Source of the DNA: Aedes albopictus
Lineage: Eukaryota; Arthropoda; Insecta; Diptera; Culicidae
Assembly: GCF_035046485.1 (NCBI RefSeq)
Contig: NC_085136.1
Coordinates: forward strand, 78,199,734 to 78,263,733
DNA length: 64,000 nucleotides
Reading direction: 5' to 3'
The notes under the pieces were generated by a model, which was given only the letters and a program-made list of their open reading frames with translations, made no database searches and had not been told where the DNA came from. Shown in pieces: positions 36,423-46,430 of the stretch (the stretch's first letter is position 1; the number at the start of each line of letters is the position of its first letter). The translations under genes and the position numbers were made by a program.

Positions 36423-37407
36423 AGATGAGATAGACCACTGTGAAGCCACAGACAAATGGACGTACGTGCAGAGATAATATGATAAAACAAAACTTATTTG
36501 TGGTATTGTCAGTTTGATCTAAATTAAAATATAAAGCTATTTGATACAAACTTAACCTTAGTTTAAAATGAAACAAATCTATGTTTGAAACATAAATACG
36601 TTTTATGTTTATTCCAAACAGTTTGACAAATATATCAAACAGAATGGACTGTCATACGCTTTGTCCTGAACCACACTAAACATAAGTACGGTCATGAGTA
36701 ATGCTGCGAATCTTTTTGCCAGGGTTCCTTCAACAAGTACGGTCATAGCTATTCCGCCATATCACGACGCTATATGTTAGATCCGTAGTCACCACAACGC
36801 CAACAAACTAAGCTGAATCCGTAGCACGATTCCAAGAAAGTGTCACACAACTTGGGTACCTACTACGTTGAAAAAGGCGCGCGCATGTGAGTCAAGGTTA
36901 AAGGCACGCGCCACAGCAGCTAGACTTGGCTTGATCACGTCGCGTCAACAAAACAACTAGTCGCCATGGAAATCACGAGTCTGACCCAGAGGGACAACCA
37001 TTTGACAACATTAGAGTCGGTTGATTTTTTTTAACCGACCTGAAGTATGTTTTTGGTATTGGACCATTTGTCCGTATCGATATCTTGAAGGTCGTTCCGT
37101 CGAACCCTTGGTCGAACCAGTTTATCCGCATACGCTAGTAGGAAGTTTTTTACTGTCAATCAAAATTTTCGTACACGCTTCGATGGCTGACGCCATGTCG
37201 CGTCGTTGCTATGACGGGGAAAATTCCCACGAGGCTTATTGAGCTGTCACAGAGCAACGCGCAGCTGCGCGCGGACGTGAAGTCCTCCTAATAGTTACGG
37301 TACATTGGCTTTAATTAAACGGTATTTTAGCCGCCTTCGGCGGCAGCAGCAGCAGCGCTGCGCTATAACCCTTAACTTGCAAAGATAATCATAACAATTT
37401 TCAAATT
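36423..37407. other. Intergenic DNA, no gene recognised
   Basis: Contains a repeated word pair ('agtacggtcat' at about 36690 and 36740), a small palindrome near 37021 (cggttgattttttttaaccg) and a GC-rich hairpin (gccgccttcggcggc) followed by a short GCA run near 37330. No coding frame was supported. Confidence 0.5.
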
Positions 37408-37412
37408 GACAG

Positions 37413-37590
37413 TGTGAAATCTGGAATTTCGGATAGTAGAATCGGTTGACGGGATTTTGGGATTAGTTTACACAATTCAACTTGCACGCACGACACGTAT
37501 ATTCGACTGCTTGTCTCACACACCTGACTCTGACTAACTAGTCCAATTCAAACATAAATCATGGCTAACTCGATCTGGCTCGATACCACA
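37413..37590 (-). repeat. 3' LTR of the gypsy-type element
   Basis: 178 bp, identical by eye to 43500-43677. On the coding strand it begins tgtggtatcgagccagatcg and ends gatttcaca. It is short for an LTR but within the range of Mag-like elements. Confidence 0.95.
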
Positions 37591-37600
37591 CTCCTCCCTT
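37591..37600 (-). promoter_or_regulatory. Polypurine tract
   Basis: On the coding strand aagggaggag directly abuts the 3' LTR, the expected plus-strand primer for reverse transcription. It lies 10 bases after the polyprotein stop codon. Confidence 0.8.
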
Positions 37601-37610
37601 ACAAATAGTT

Positions 37611-40600
37611 TTAGTCCAATAACATATTTACATAGTTTCTCAGATATTCGGGACGTTTCGATGCTCGGCTACTACGACGAATGTTGGACAGTTCCTCAGC
37701 TTGGTTTTCCACGAACGTTGATTCCTTCCGTTCGTTATCCAGATCCAATGTCGAAGATGAGATTTCCATTGATGTCGGCGGGATGGATTCCGTGGCTGGC
37801 GCGCATACAGGTTTTAGGTGGGTTACACTTCTGCGGTATGTCTTGCCAGTGTCCAACGATTGGATCTCTGCCTCTGATCCTTGTCTACCAACAATACGGA
37901 ACCTTTCACCGCTGAAGTTCGTAGATAGTTTGTTCTCCTTCGTTATCCGTTTGGCCACAACAATATCACCTTCTCCAAGTTGATTATGTTTAGCGTTCCT
38001 GTCACGGTCTGATAATTCCGCTGCTGAAACTTTCCGCTCCCAATCTCGATCTTTAGCTTGTTCAATCCACGGTCTGTTCCTGTTGTGAATGCTCGGTATT
38101 TTGTCCCGAAGTACTCGACCGAACATCAGAGCTGACGGAGCTTCGCCTGTTGTGGAATGTGGAGTGGAATTATACATGAGTAGAAAACTGCGCAGGTCCC
38201 ACTTCCAGTTTGTAGAGTTCTCCACCTGACTGATCCTCAAACGCTTAAGAATTGTGTTGTTCATTCTTTCCACTTCTCCATTCGCTTGTGGCCAGTAAGG
38301 TGTGGTCTTCTGATGCTCAATACCGAATTCGCGACAAAAAGTCTTAAATGCTTCACTGATAAATTGCGGTCCATTGTCCGTTCGCAATGTTTCTGGGACT
38401 CCGAAACGACTGAACGTTTCGAATAAGGCTTGAATTGTCAAATCTGTCGATGTTTGTTTCATTACGACCACTTCCGTGAATCTGCTGAAATAGTCTATCA
38501 GCACAAGTAGAGAATGTCCGGATGGCAAAGGACCCAGGAAATCTATGGCCACCTCACACCAAGGTTTTTCAGGCATTCTAGTACGAAGCATCGGTTCTGG
38601 AGGTCCAACCGCTGATACAAGTGTGCACGACTCACAGTGTTTGACAAATTTTTCAACCGAATCGTCTATTTTCGGCCACCAAACTTTTTGTCGCAAGCGC
38701 CGCTTCATTACACTCATTCCAGGATGTCCGTCATGTGCACATTTCAGCGTCTGTGGGCGAAGTGCTAGTGGAATTATAAGCCTGTCTCCTCTCAACAAAA
38801 CATCTTTGGCTGAATGTATTTCTGCTTTGAAACATTTGAATACTTGTACGTCTTCGGTCCATAATCCAGTCTGTAAAGCCTTTAACAGACTCTGTAAAGT
38901 TTCGTCGGTTTTTGTTGCTTCAGCCACTTGCGTCAGAGTAACAGCTTCCGGAACTGAGTTATCCACCAGATGATTAATGTAAATCTCAGCTGCCTTATCA
39001 AACGGTTTCTGACCATTGATTGACAATCTGGACAAAGCGTCTGCCAAATTTGTTGCACCAGGTTCGTATTTAATCTCGTAGTTGTACGACTGGATACGAA
39101 GTACCCAGCGCTCAATTCGTGGACACGGACGAGATCGAGGACTGAACAAATACTTCAATGCTTTACAATCAGTAATGAGAGTAAACTTAGTGCCGAGTAA
39201 GTATAGATTGAATTTTTCAACTCCCCATACGATAGCTAGTGCTTCACGCTCGGTTTGAAAATATTTACGTTCTAAGTCAGTAAGAGCTTTACTGGCAAAC
39301 GAAATTATCCGGTTTTGGCCATCCTCATTCTCCTGTAGTAATACTGCTCCTAGACCTTCTGGGCTTGCATCAACAATCAATTTTGTATGGTCTTTACGAT
39401 CAAAAAATCCTAAAATCCTAATATCACTGACTGCCTGCTTTATCATATCAAACGCATTATGATGTTCCTCTTTCCAAGAAAACGCTACACCCGTTCGAAG
39501 GAGCATTCTTAAAGGTGCTGTTTTTGCAGCCAGATTTGGAATAAAACGCCCGACATACGTTATTAAACCTAGGAAACTGCGGAGCTCTGCAACTGTCTTA
39601 GGTTCTCTGAATTTCGTAATCGCTTCAATTCGGCTCTCCGTAGGGCTAACGCCCTTTTCACTCAACACGTGTCCGAGAAATTCAATTTCTACCGCTCCAA
39701 ATATGCATTTTTCCTTATTTAGGAGGACGTTATACTCTTGTAAGCGCTTCAAAAGTGCCTGAAGACGTTTATCATGCTCTTCTTGTGTGGAGCCGAACAC
39801 TACTATATCGTCTAGATAGACTATAACACCTTCCAACCCTGCTAGAATCGATTCCATTGTCTTTTGAAAGATTTCTGGTGCGCAACTGATACCAAACATT
39901 AGTCTTTTATATCTAAGGAAAATGGATTACAATAACAAATGAATTTTGTGTTTATTATAATAATACAACGTCATTTCTTTTATTTTTAATTTACCTGAAC
40001 AAGCCATTCTTTGTGATAAAAGTAGTTATAGGGCGAGACCTTTCGGATATTTCAAGTTGGTGGTAAGCGTCCTTGATGTCGACTTTGGAGAAGAATTTGG
40101 CGCCGGTCACTGATCCAAGGATTTCATCTACCAGAGGTAGAGGGTGTGTTTCTCTCAGCACAGCCTGATTTGCCCGTCGCATGTCGATGCACAATCGAAT
40201 GTCACCTGATGTTTTCAAAACTGGCACCATCGGTGAAACCCATGGTGACGGTTTAGTTACTCGCTCGATAATTCCTTGTTGTTGTAACATCTGTAGTTTT
40301 TCATTGACTTTATCTTCAAGAGCATACGGAGCTCGACGAAAAGCTTGTTGCACAGGTTGAACCGTCTCATCAATCGGTATTTCCACTGTGACACCTTTGA
40401 ATTTCGGGAATTCGGCTTTTGGGGATTGTGAGACTCTGCCAATATCGAAACCAACTTTCAAGACCTGCAATGTCTTCGCTGTTTCATCGCCCAACAAGTT
40501 TTGTTGACCTCTTTTTGCAACGTAAAATTTTGCGGTGCAATCTCTCTCACCAGCTCGGATTGTCGCCATGAAACTTCCGGAGATATACATCGGCGCATCA

Positions 40601-41731
40601 GAAGCGTAGCACGTGAAATTTCTGTCAACATCTGTGGACATGTTCCATACAGTCACATCTAAATGCTTCATATCTTCCCACGTTTTCTGGCTGACGATGT
40701 TTGCTGCAGCTCCAGAATCTATCACCATCGGTATTTTGATTCCTCCTACTTCGAACATGAAAGTATTCTCTCCCATGGCGTAGAATATATACTCGTTGTC
40801 TTTGCCTTCAGGATTATCGTCCTGAACTGTTCTGATGCGCTTTGTCGGAATCTGGTTTCGGTTGTTGTCGTTGACTCGTTTCAAACATTGTTTGGCGAAA
40901 TGACCGATGCTCTTGCATTTAAGACACGCTGCTGTCTTAGCGGGACAAGAGTCTGCACCCCTGACATGACCACGTTTTCCACACGCGTAGCACACTGGAA
41001 CCGATCGGAATTTCGACTGAAAAGGTTGCTGTGCTCTTCCTGTACCAGGTCCTGATCCTATAATAACTTAAATATCAGAATTTATTTTATACCTTTATTT
41101 AATAATTTGTACCCGTAGCGTCACGCCTAATATACTCCGGTTTCCACTTAGACACCTTACTGATTGGGTCACTTGACGAAGAGGTTTTTCCAAACTCCTT
41201 CATCTTTCGCTCACTTTCCTCCAAACTTGTTCCCAGGCTTTCAACTTCACTCAACATAAAATCGCGTTTTAACATTTTCTGACGAAGTTTGTCAGAGTGG
41301 CACTTCTCCACTATCTGGTCCAGAATCATCTCTTCTGGTTTGTCGTACTCACACCTTTTGACCTGGGTTCTCAGACGCAATACGAAATCGGCGAAACGTT
41401 CGGACGACTTTTGGGAGATTTGACGGAATAGGTGGCGTTCATAGGTCTTCCTGCGATACGGCTCAAAATGCGCATCCAGTTTCGCGATTGCCGCATCGTA
41501 ATACGGAGGGTTTACCAGAACCATTGACACCGTTTTGACATCGGGTAGATTGTCATAAATGTCTCGCAAATCAGAGCCGCCCAGATAGAGCAGTTTTGAG
41601 CGTCGTTCATACTGTCCTTCTATCTTTTCTGACTCAAAATAACATTCGAGATCGCGTTTCCATTTGGCCCATGCCAACGGTAGCTGCGAAGACTCCAAAG
41701 ACGTTTGGAACGGCCTGATGCGAGTATCCAT
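37611..41731 (-). CDS. Gag-pol polyprotein, two introns inferred (1327 residues)
   Basis: Exons on the minus strand are 41731-41113, 41057-39995 and 39912-37611, total 3984 bases, exactly 1328 codons with the stop. Gag is residues 1-206. Two zinc knuckles (CYACGKRGH... and CLKCKSIGHFAKQC) lie at about 229-262. Aspartic protease DSGA is at 320-323. Reverse transcriptase runs from about 420 with YLDD at 593-596. RNase H has LIVDASPEG at about 740. Integrase has an HHCC finger (HPGM...CESC) at about 955-995 and DDE residues in AIDFLGP, RTDNGPQF and ANGEVERMN. Without splicing, the frame stops after residue 210 and again in the RT domain. All catalytic motifs look intact. The start ATG (GAGCAGC-ATG) is the first in frame and gives a Gag that begins MDTRIRPFQ. 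Confidence 0.85.
39913..39994 (-). other. Intron-like segment in the reverse transcriptase (82 bp)
   Basis: On the coding strand it begins gtaaattaaaaa and ends ccattttccttag; it is very AT-rich. Its removal joins NGLF-R to Y-K-R-L-M-FG, the conserved RT block of gypsy elements, with the Arg codon split AG|A. If retained, the codon after AGG is TAA, an immediate stop. The size is typical of dipteran introns. Confidence 0.75.
41058..41112 (-). other. Intron-like segment between Gag and nucleocapsid (55 bp)
   Basis: On the coding strand it starts gtacaaattatt and ends aagttattatag. Removing it turns the Gag end ...DAT-G into a continuous frame through GSGPGTGRAQQ to the zinc knuckles. If retained, Gag ends at a TAA six bases into the segment's frame (after G-T-N-Y). 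A -1 or +1 shift is an alternative way to reach pol, but the GT-AG ends and restored frame favour splicing. Confidence 0.65.
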
Positions 41732-41929
41732 GCTGCTCCTATTGTAACCATATAATTTTGTTTAAAACCGAAGAAAAACAAAAAAAACCGTCATATTTCT
41801 TTGTGTGAATCTCCAAATAACTAGACTAGAGAGATTACAACAACTCCGACGCACCATTCCATTTCTATCAAATATTATAATAAAACTATTTTGTTCAATC
41901 AAAATTGTGTTTCAATCATTTGGCGGAAA

Positions 41930-42590
41930 CCGCCTTTAATGAGTTAAGACGAGAACCGCCTTTATTTGTGACGAAACCCGCCTTCACTCTGAACCAAATC
42001 TGTCTTCATTTATCTGAATCGAAGGCTGTTTTCTATTTAATCTGACAAAACCCACATTTCTAAATTTCAACCAAACCCGGTTTCGTTCAGTTATGACGAT
42101 CACAGTATTTTCCAAATTTTTGACGAAATCCGCCTTCATTTAGTCATGACGAAAACCGCCTTTTCAAAAGTTTGACGAGAACCAACTTTATTCAGCTGTG
42201 ACGAACACCGCCTTCACTCTATTTGGACGAAATCCGCCTTCATTTATCAGTGACGAAAACCGCCTTTTCTATAGTTTGGCGAAAACCGCCTTCATTCGGC
42301 TGTGACGAAAACCGCCTTCCTCAGTTTGGACGAAATCCGCCTTCATTTAGCCGTGACGAAAACCGCCTTCATTTAGTTTTGACGAAAACTGTCATTTCCA
42401 AATTTTGACGAACACCGCCTTTTCAAATGTTTGACGAGAACCGACTTTATTTAGCTGTGACGAAAACCGCCTTCACTCTATTTTGACGAAATCCGCCTTC
42501 ATTTATCAGTGACGAAAACCGCCTTCATATGACCGTGACGAAACCCGCCTTCCTCAGTTTTAACGAAATCCGCTTTATTTCTGTATTAAC
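41930..42590. repeat. Tandem 'gacgaaaaccgcc' repeats in the retroelement leader
   Basis: Around two dozen copies of a degenerate unit, '(t/g)(t/g)acgaaaaccgccttcat' plus a variable spacer (tttagttt, ttcagctg, tctatttg), with spacing about 30-40 bp. Variants read gaaatccgcc, gaacaccgcc and gagaaccg. The unit resembles an amplified binding site or enhancer block. It does not occur elsewhere in the window. Confidence 0.8.
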
Positions 42591-43487
42591 ATTATGCTCA
42601 TTTTCAAAAATACAAAAAAAATGTATGTTTCGTTACACTCATTTATATGACTTTGCTATCGAATCGGTGTTCCAAAAATATTTAATATCTCTCCAAATTT
42701 GTTGTTTTCTACCTTCGAATTTCGAACAGTGTATAGCAAAATGAACACTTCATTGCATAACGGTAAACAAAACTGTGGCAGAACGGGCAGAACAGACCGC
42801 TACTGTCCCCAGCTGTACAGCTGTCTGAGTTTTTATCAAAACACAACGTTTCAGTCGTAACACTTTATTTTTATTCCAAATATACACGCAAGACTTACCT
42901 TTGGAAAAACGAATAAGGATCCTTAAAAACATCATCAAACCAAAATATTGATCACCTTTATTTTTCACTCAAAACCGCACGCACCACAGCACGGCACTTT
43001 TTATTCAACACACGGATCTCACTCGTTTCCTTCCCCCAATGATACTCCATTGCACATGCACTTTTTTTACCAACATCGTACAGAACATTAAGCACTAAAT
43101 AACTTATTTCACACCGAAATGCAAATCAGAAAGAGAAAAAAAAACGGTTCGGATTGTGGTTTGTTTACAAGTTCTCCCGGATGACCCTTCATATCACATA
43201 ACCAAGCTTTCATGTATGACATAATCAACACTAGTTCATTTTCATTCAATGTTTTGGTTGCAATCATCATCATCAATGATGATTGCCTTCAATGAACTAA
43301 AACATCGGTTACCACGGAAACCGCATATACGTTTGAATTTGTTCTTCTTCTTATTTTTTCATTGCCAAGCACGTGACAAACCAGCTTGAACAGAAAAGAA
43401 AATTTGGAATGGTGCGTGGGATGGATGGTTTATTATTGCATTCTCCGAACTTTCTGTACTTTTCTAGCTACTGTTACTCACATTTTT

Positions 43488-43499
43488 CCTTGTCGCCAA
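43488..43499 (-). promoter_or_regulatory. Probable primer-binding site
   Basis: On the coding strand ttggcgacaagg directly follows the 5' LTR. TGGCGAC is the start of the primer site in several insect gypsy-type elements that use tRNA-Arg or a related tRNA. The match beyond seven bases was not verified. Confidence 0.6.
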
Positions 43500-43677
43500 T
43501 GTGAAATCTGGAATTTCGGATAGTAGAATCGGTTGACGGGATTTTGGGATTAGTTTACACAATTCAACTTGCACGCACGACACGTATATTCGACTGCTTG
43601 TCTCACACACCTGACTCTGACTAACTAGTCCAATTCAAACATAAATCATGGCTAACTCGATCTGGCTCGATACCACA
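43500..43677 (-). repeat. 5' LTR of the gypsy-type element
   Basis: 178 bp, no difference seen from the 3' LTR at 37413-37590. Expected to hold the element promoter. I see no strong TATA box, so an initiator-type promoter is likely. Confidence 0.95.
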
Positions 43678-43750
43678 GACAGCTTTGCTGGGTGTACCAA
43701 CCGCGCAGTAAACTCTGCGTGAATCACACAGTAGGCCGAACAGACAAACC

Positions 43751-44001
43751 ACAGACAAACAGACGTAACACTTCGACCATTTTTCGAATCAAATCATAGT
43801 CTCGGAAACATGTTTGCCCAATGCTGAAAGGACTGAGTTTGGCCGACCATCAACTAGGTGGCGGTAGTGGGTAAACGTCAAACTCGAGCAAAAACGATGC
43901 GAGCGCCACGGGTGGTCAGTTGGCCAACTATCAAATTTCAAATAGACCGTTAAATCGGTGTACGATGAGAAATATCAGAGTGTTACGTCTGTTTGTCTGT
44001 G
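43751..44001. mobile_element. MITE with acagacaaacagacg ends, copy 2
   Basis: The ends acagacaaacagacgtaaca and tgttacgtctgtttgtctgt are a perfect 20 bp inverted repeat. Flanks gacaaacc and gacaaact differ at one base and look like an 8 bp target duplication. Related to 27040-27298, with a diverged interior. No coding capacity. Confidence 0.75.
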
Positions 44002-44734
44002 GACAAACTACAAGAACGTGGTGGTCTAGCTTACTAAGATCTCGCATTACAAACGATAACTTACACGTTCAATGGAATTTTGTGCTCCTGCACGTTACCA
44101 GTACCTAGATTTCTTTGACTTGGAGGCGGTTGGTAAAAGAATTCCGATTCATTACGGTGATCAATCTGTTAAGTCATGCAAACTCACTGCACTGAAGCGA
44201 ACACGTGTGACAAACAGCTGCTGCTGCACATTGTGTCAGCTGTGGACACGCTAGTACGTGTGATGCTGTTTTCATCGATTCGCTGTGGACAAATCAATCA
44301 GAACAAATTTGTTTACAGACCGACGTAAACGAAATTGCATTCATTATTGATAGTCTGACTATTGTAGTTGCCGTCACCCTAAAAGGTATGATGTAACCTT
44401 TTCGCTGTGACAGCCGAGCAAAGATCACGACCCGCAAAAGAATGTTGAACAGCATGAACGTTTATCTTCTGACTGTCAGCTTGACGTTTAACGTTGTAGT
44501 ACTATCCCTGATCGGTGGTTACATACTAGATCGCATTGGGTTGCGGATATAAATGGCGAGACGGCGCCATTCGTTGTTTTAAAAAGTGAAAGTTTTCATG
44601 GCAGCATCTTTTCGTTCAAACGAAATGAATCCATCATTCCTTTCTCCGAGCAGTTCTCAATTATTCATTTGTATGTTAGAGGGATTAGAACTGTTGTCTA
44701 ATTAATCCCTCGACCCCGGGCGTGTCGCGTCATC
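44002..44734. other. Intergenic DNA, no gene recognised
   Basis: Mixed-composition sequence between the MITE and the right arm of the 11 kb inverted pair. Short frames only. A small palindromic stretch (gagggattagaac...attaatccctc) lies near 44680-44710. Confidence 0.5.
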
Positions 44735-45028
44735 GTGTTATTGAAAGTTATTCGAGTGGTACTAGCCTAATGTACCGGTTGAATATTCGTATGGGCAGCA
44801 CTTTGATTTCATCCAAGTCTGATACACGCGATCATATTAGGCAGTTTACTGCCTACAGGTATTTTCGGTTGTCCATTGGACTGGTTCTCGATAACAATCT
44901 TGGATCTCAGGGTCAGTACGTAGACGTACGCCTTCGACAATTACAGATTTGTGGTTACAACGGTAAGGTGAATGGGAACACAGTAATCGAATCCGTAAAA
45001 CTCATTATTGCGGTTTGGACTGTCGAAG

Positions 45029-46430
45029 TCATGTGATTGTAAAGCAATGCATATTAGGTAGTTCGGCTTAGATTGTCTCAGATATGTAGATTATATTGCA
45101 CTGATCTTGTCATGTCGTGCCTTTCATTATGAACTGATCTGGCTACTGGAATTGAAACTGGATTCAGTTACCAGTACTTCTGTCGTACTTTAACCTCGTA
45201 GCCTCGTAGCCAAACTGATTCCAGTTGCTTGCACACCAGTTAGCTACAACGGAATAACGCGTTCTGTGACTGTTTTCTAAGGTTCTGACTGTGACTGTTT
45301 TCTAGGTTTCTGACTGTCCTGTTCAAGATGAACGAGCAGTGATACTCAGCCCAACTGTTTTTGCAGTCGAACGTTGAACTTGAGATTGTTGGTCGCTAGT
45401 TTTGTTTGAATTTTCAAGAATATTGAAAAGAATCTAAAAAAAGAAAATCCTTGCATTATCAGGTGCATTGATTCATTGAGTGGAAAACCTGAAAACTCAT
45501 TTTTTTTTCCAGAATCAATCATGATATTTATGGTAAATTTTCTTCAGTTAACAGTATGTTTGAGTTTTCTGTATCCGTTTTGTCAAATGTTGTTGTTTTT
45601 GCAATTATATTGACGATAGACACTACGACCCTTGAGAAAGGTCAAAACCCATCGGCCGAAACGTCGGGAAAGTAGAAAACAATTCGTTCTCGACTTAAAG
45701 ACTGAGAAAGCCACCCGAAACATCGATATATCCAGGATTTATTCAGTAGACTATGTCAAACTACTTAAAAAAATATTTAATAGCAAAGCTAAAGCAGGCG
45801 GATCTCCAAAAGATATTTTGATGAAATTCACATAAATGGCTTCGACGTATAACTGTAAACGAAATTTCATGGAAAAATCCTGAGATCTCTACACGGAAAA
45901 ATCTCTACATCGAATTTGAACGGATTTTTCAATATAAGAGTAGCTTTTGATGAAATTCTGAGAAATTTCCTTGAAATTTCTTATTGATTTCCTGAGTTCA
46001 AGTACTGTTCCTAGGAGAATCCTGAGGAAGTTATTCTAAGCCAATTTTATAGAAATTTTCCGAAGTATTGCTGGAAGAATTCCAAGACACTCTCATCTAA
46101 TTTCTGAGGGTTTTCTACAATCTTAAAAGAGAAGTTTCTTTAAAAAATATTAACGTTGTGATGTTGAGTACAGTTTGAAGAAAATATCTACATTTATTGA
46201 AATCTTGTGGAGTTTGCAAAACTTTCAAAAATCGTCTTCTATTAAAATTAAAAGATGAAAATGAATGAAACTCAATATCGATACTGAAGAAGCCAGAAAA
46301 TCGCAACGAAATAGGCCTATCTGTCTAAACATAAGCCATATAGTGGAATAAAAGGGAGTTTGCTCATCTCTACTAGTCTTGCTTTTTAAAAGTTATCATT
46401 TTGAAGTGATTTTCAAATTTTAACGTGTGG
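45029..46430. other. Intergenic DNA with two hammerhead-like strings
   Basis: No gene seen. 'cttgagaaaggtc...cggccgaaacgtcggg' lies at about 45631-45668, and 'ctgaagaagcc...cgaaataggcctatc' at about 46282-46321. A weak 'gaaattcctgag' repeat field covers 45880-46110. Confidence 0.5.

Larger units (their letters stand above)
41739..43499 (-). promoter_or_regulatory. Long untranslated leader of the gypsy-type element
   Basis: About 1.76 kb between 5' LTR and Gag. Just after the primer site is a consensus donor, AAAAAT|GTGAGT (plus 43480-43481). Just before the Gag ATG is an acceptor-like ttacaatag (ending at plus 41739). A 5' UTR intron spanning nearly the whole leader is therefore possible. 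It also contains the tandem repeats at 41930-42590 and a hairpin (caatcatcat...atgatgattg, 43260-43285) that could serve in packaging. Function is inferred. Confidence 0.5.
37413..43677 (-). mobile_element. Complete Ty3/gypsy-type LTR retrotransposon (K02A2.6/Mag-like)
   Basis: 6265 bp element bounded by 178 bp direct repeats in which I see no difference, starting TG and ending CA. The 5 bp target duplication gacag lies at 37408-37412 and 43678-43682. On the minus strand the order is 5' LTR, primer-binding site, long leader with tandem repeats, Gag, zinc knuckles, protease, reverse transcriptase, RNase H, integrase, polypurine tract, 3' LTR. There is no env. Identical LTRs indicate a very recent insertion. 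Two intron-like segments break the coding frame. The domain order with integrase last marks the Ty3/gypsy group; the K02A2.6/Mag-like assignment rests on overall protein resemblance and is less certain. Confidence 0.93.
33955..45028. repeat. Inverted pair of about 285 bp arms, 11 kb apart
   Basis: The left arm 33955-34235 and right arm about 44735-45028 are diverged reverse complements. Both begin, from the outside, agtccaaaccgcaata, followed by 'cggattcgattactgt', 'gtaaccacaaatctgt', 'gtcgaaggcgt', 'aagattgttatcga' and 'aaaatacctgtaggcagt'. If they are the ends of one element, its interior has since received the LTR retrotransposon and at least two MITEs. Otherwise they are two copies of a dispersed repeat. 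Confidence 0.6.

Noticed and set aside
37413..43677. An env gene in the gypsy-type element
   Set aside because: The integrase frame ends 10 bases before the polypurine tract, leaving no room, and the long leader has no frame with a signal peptide or membrane segment.
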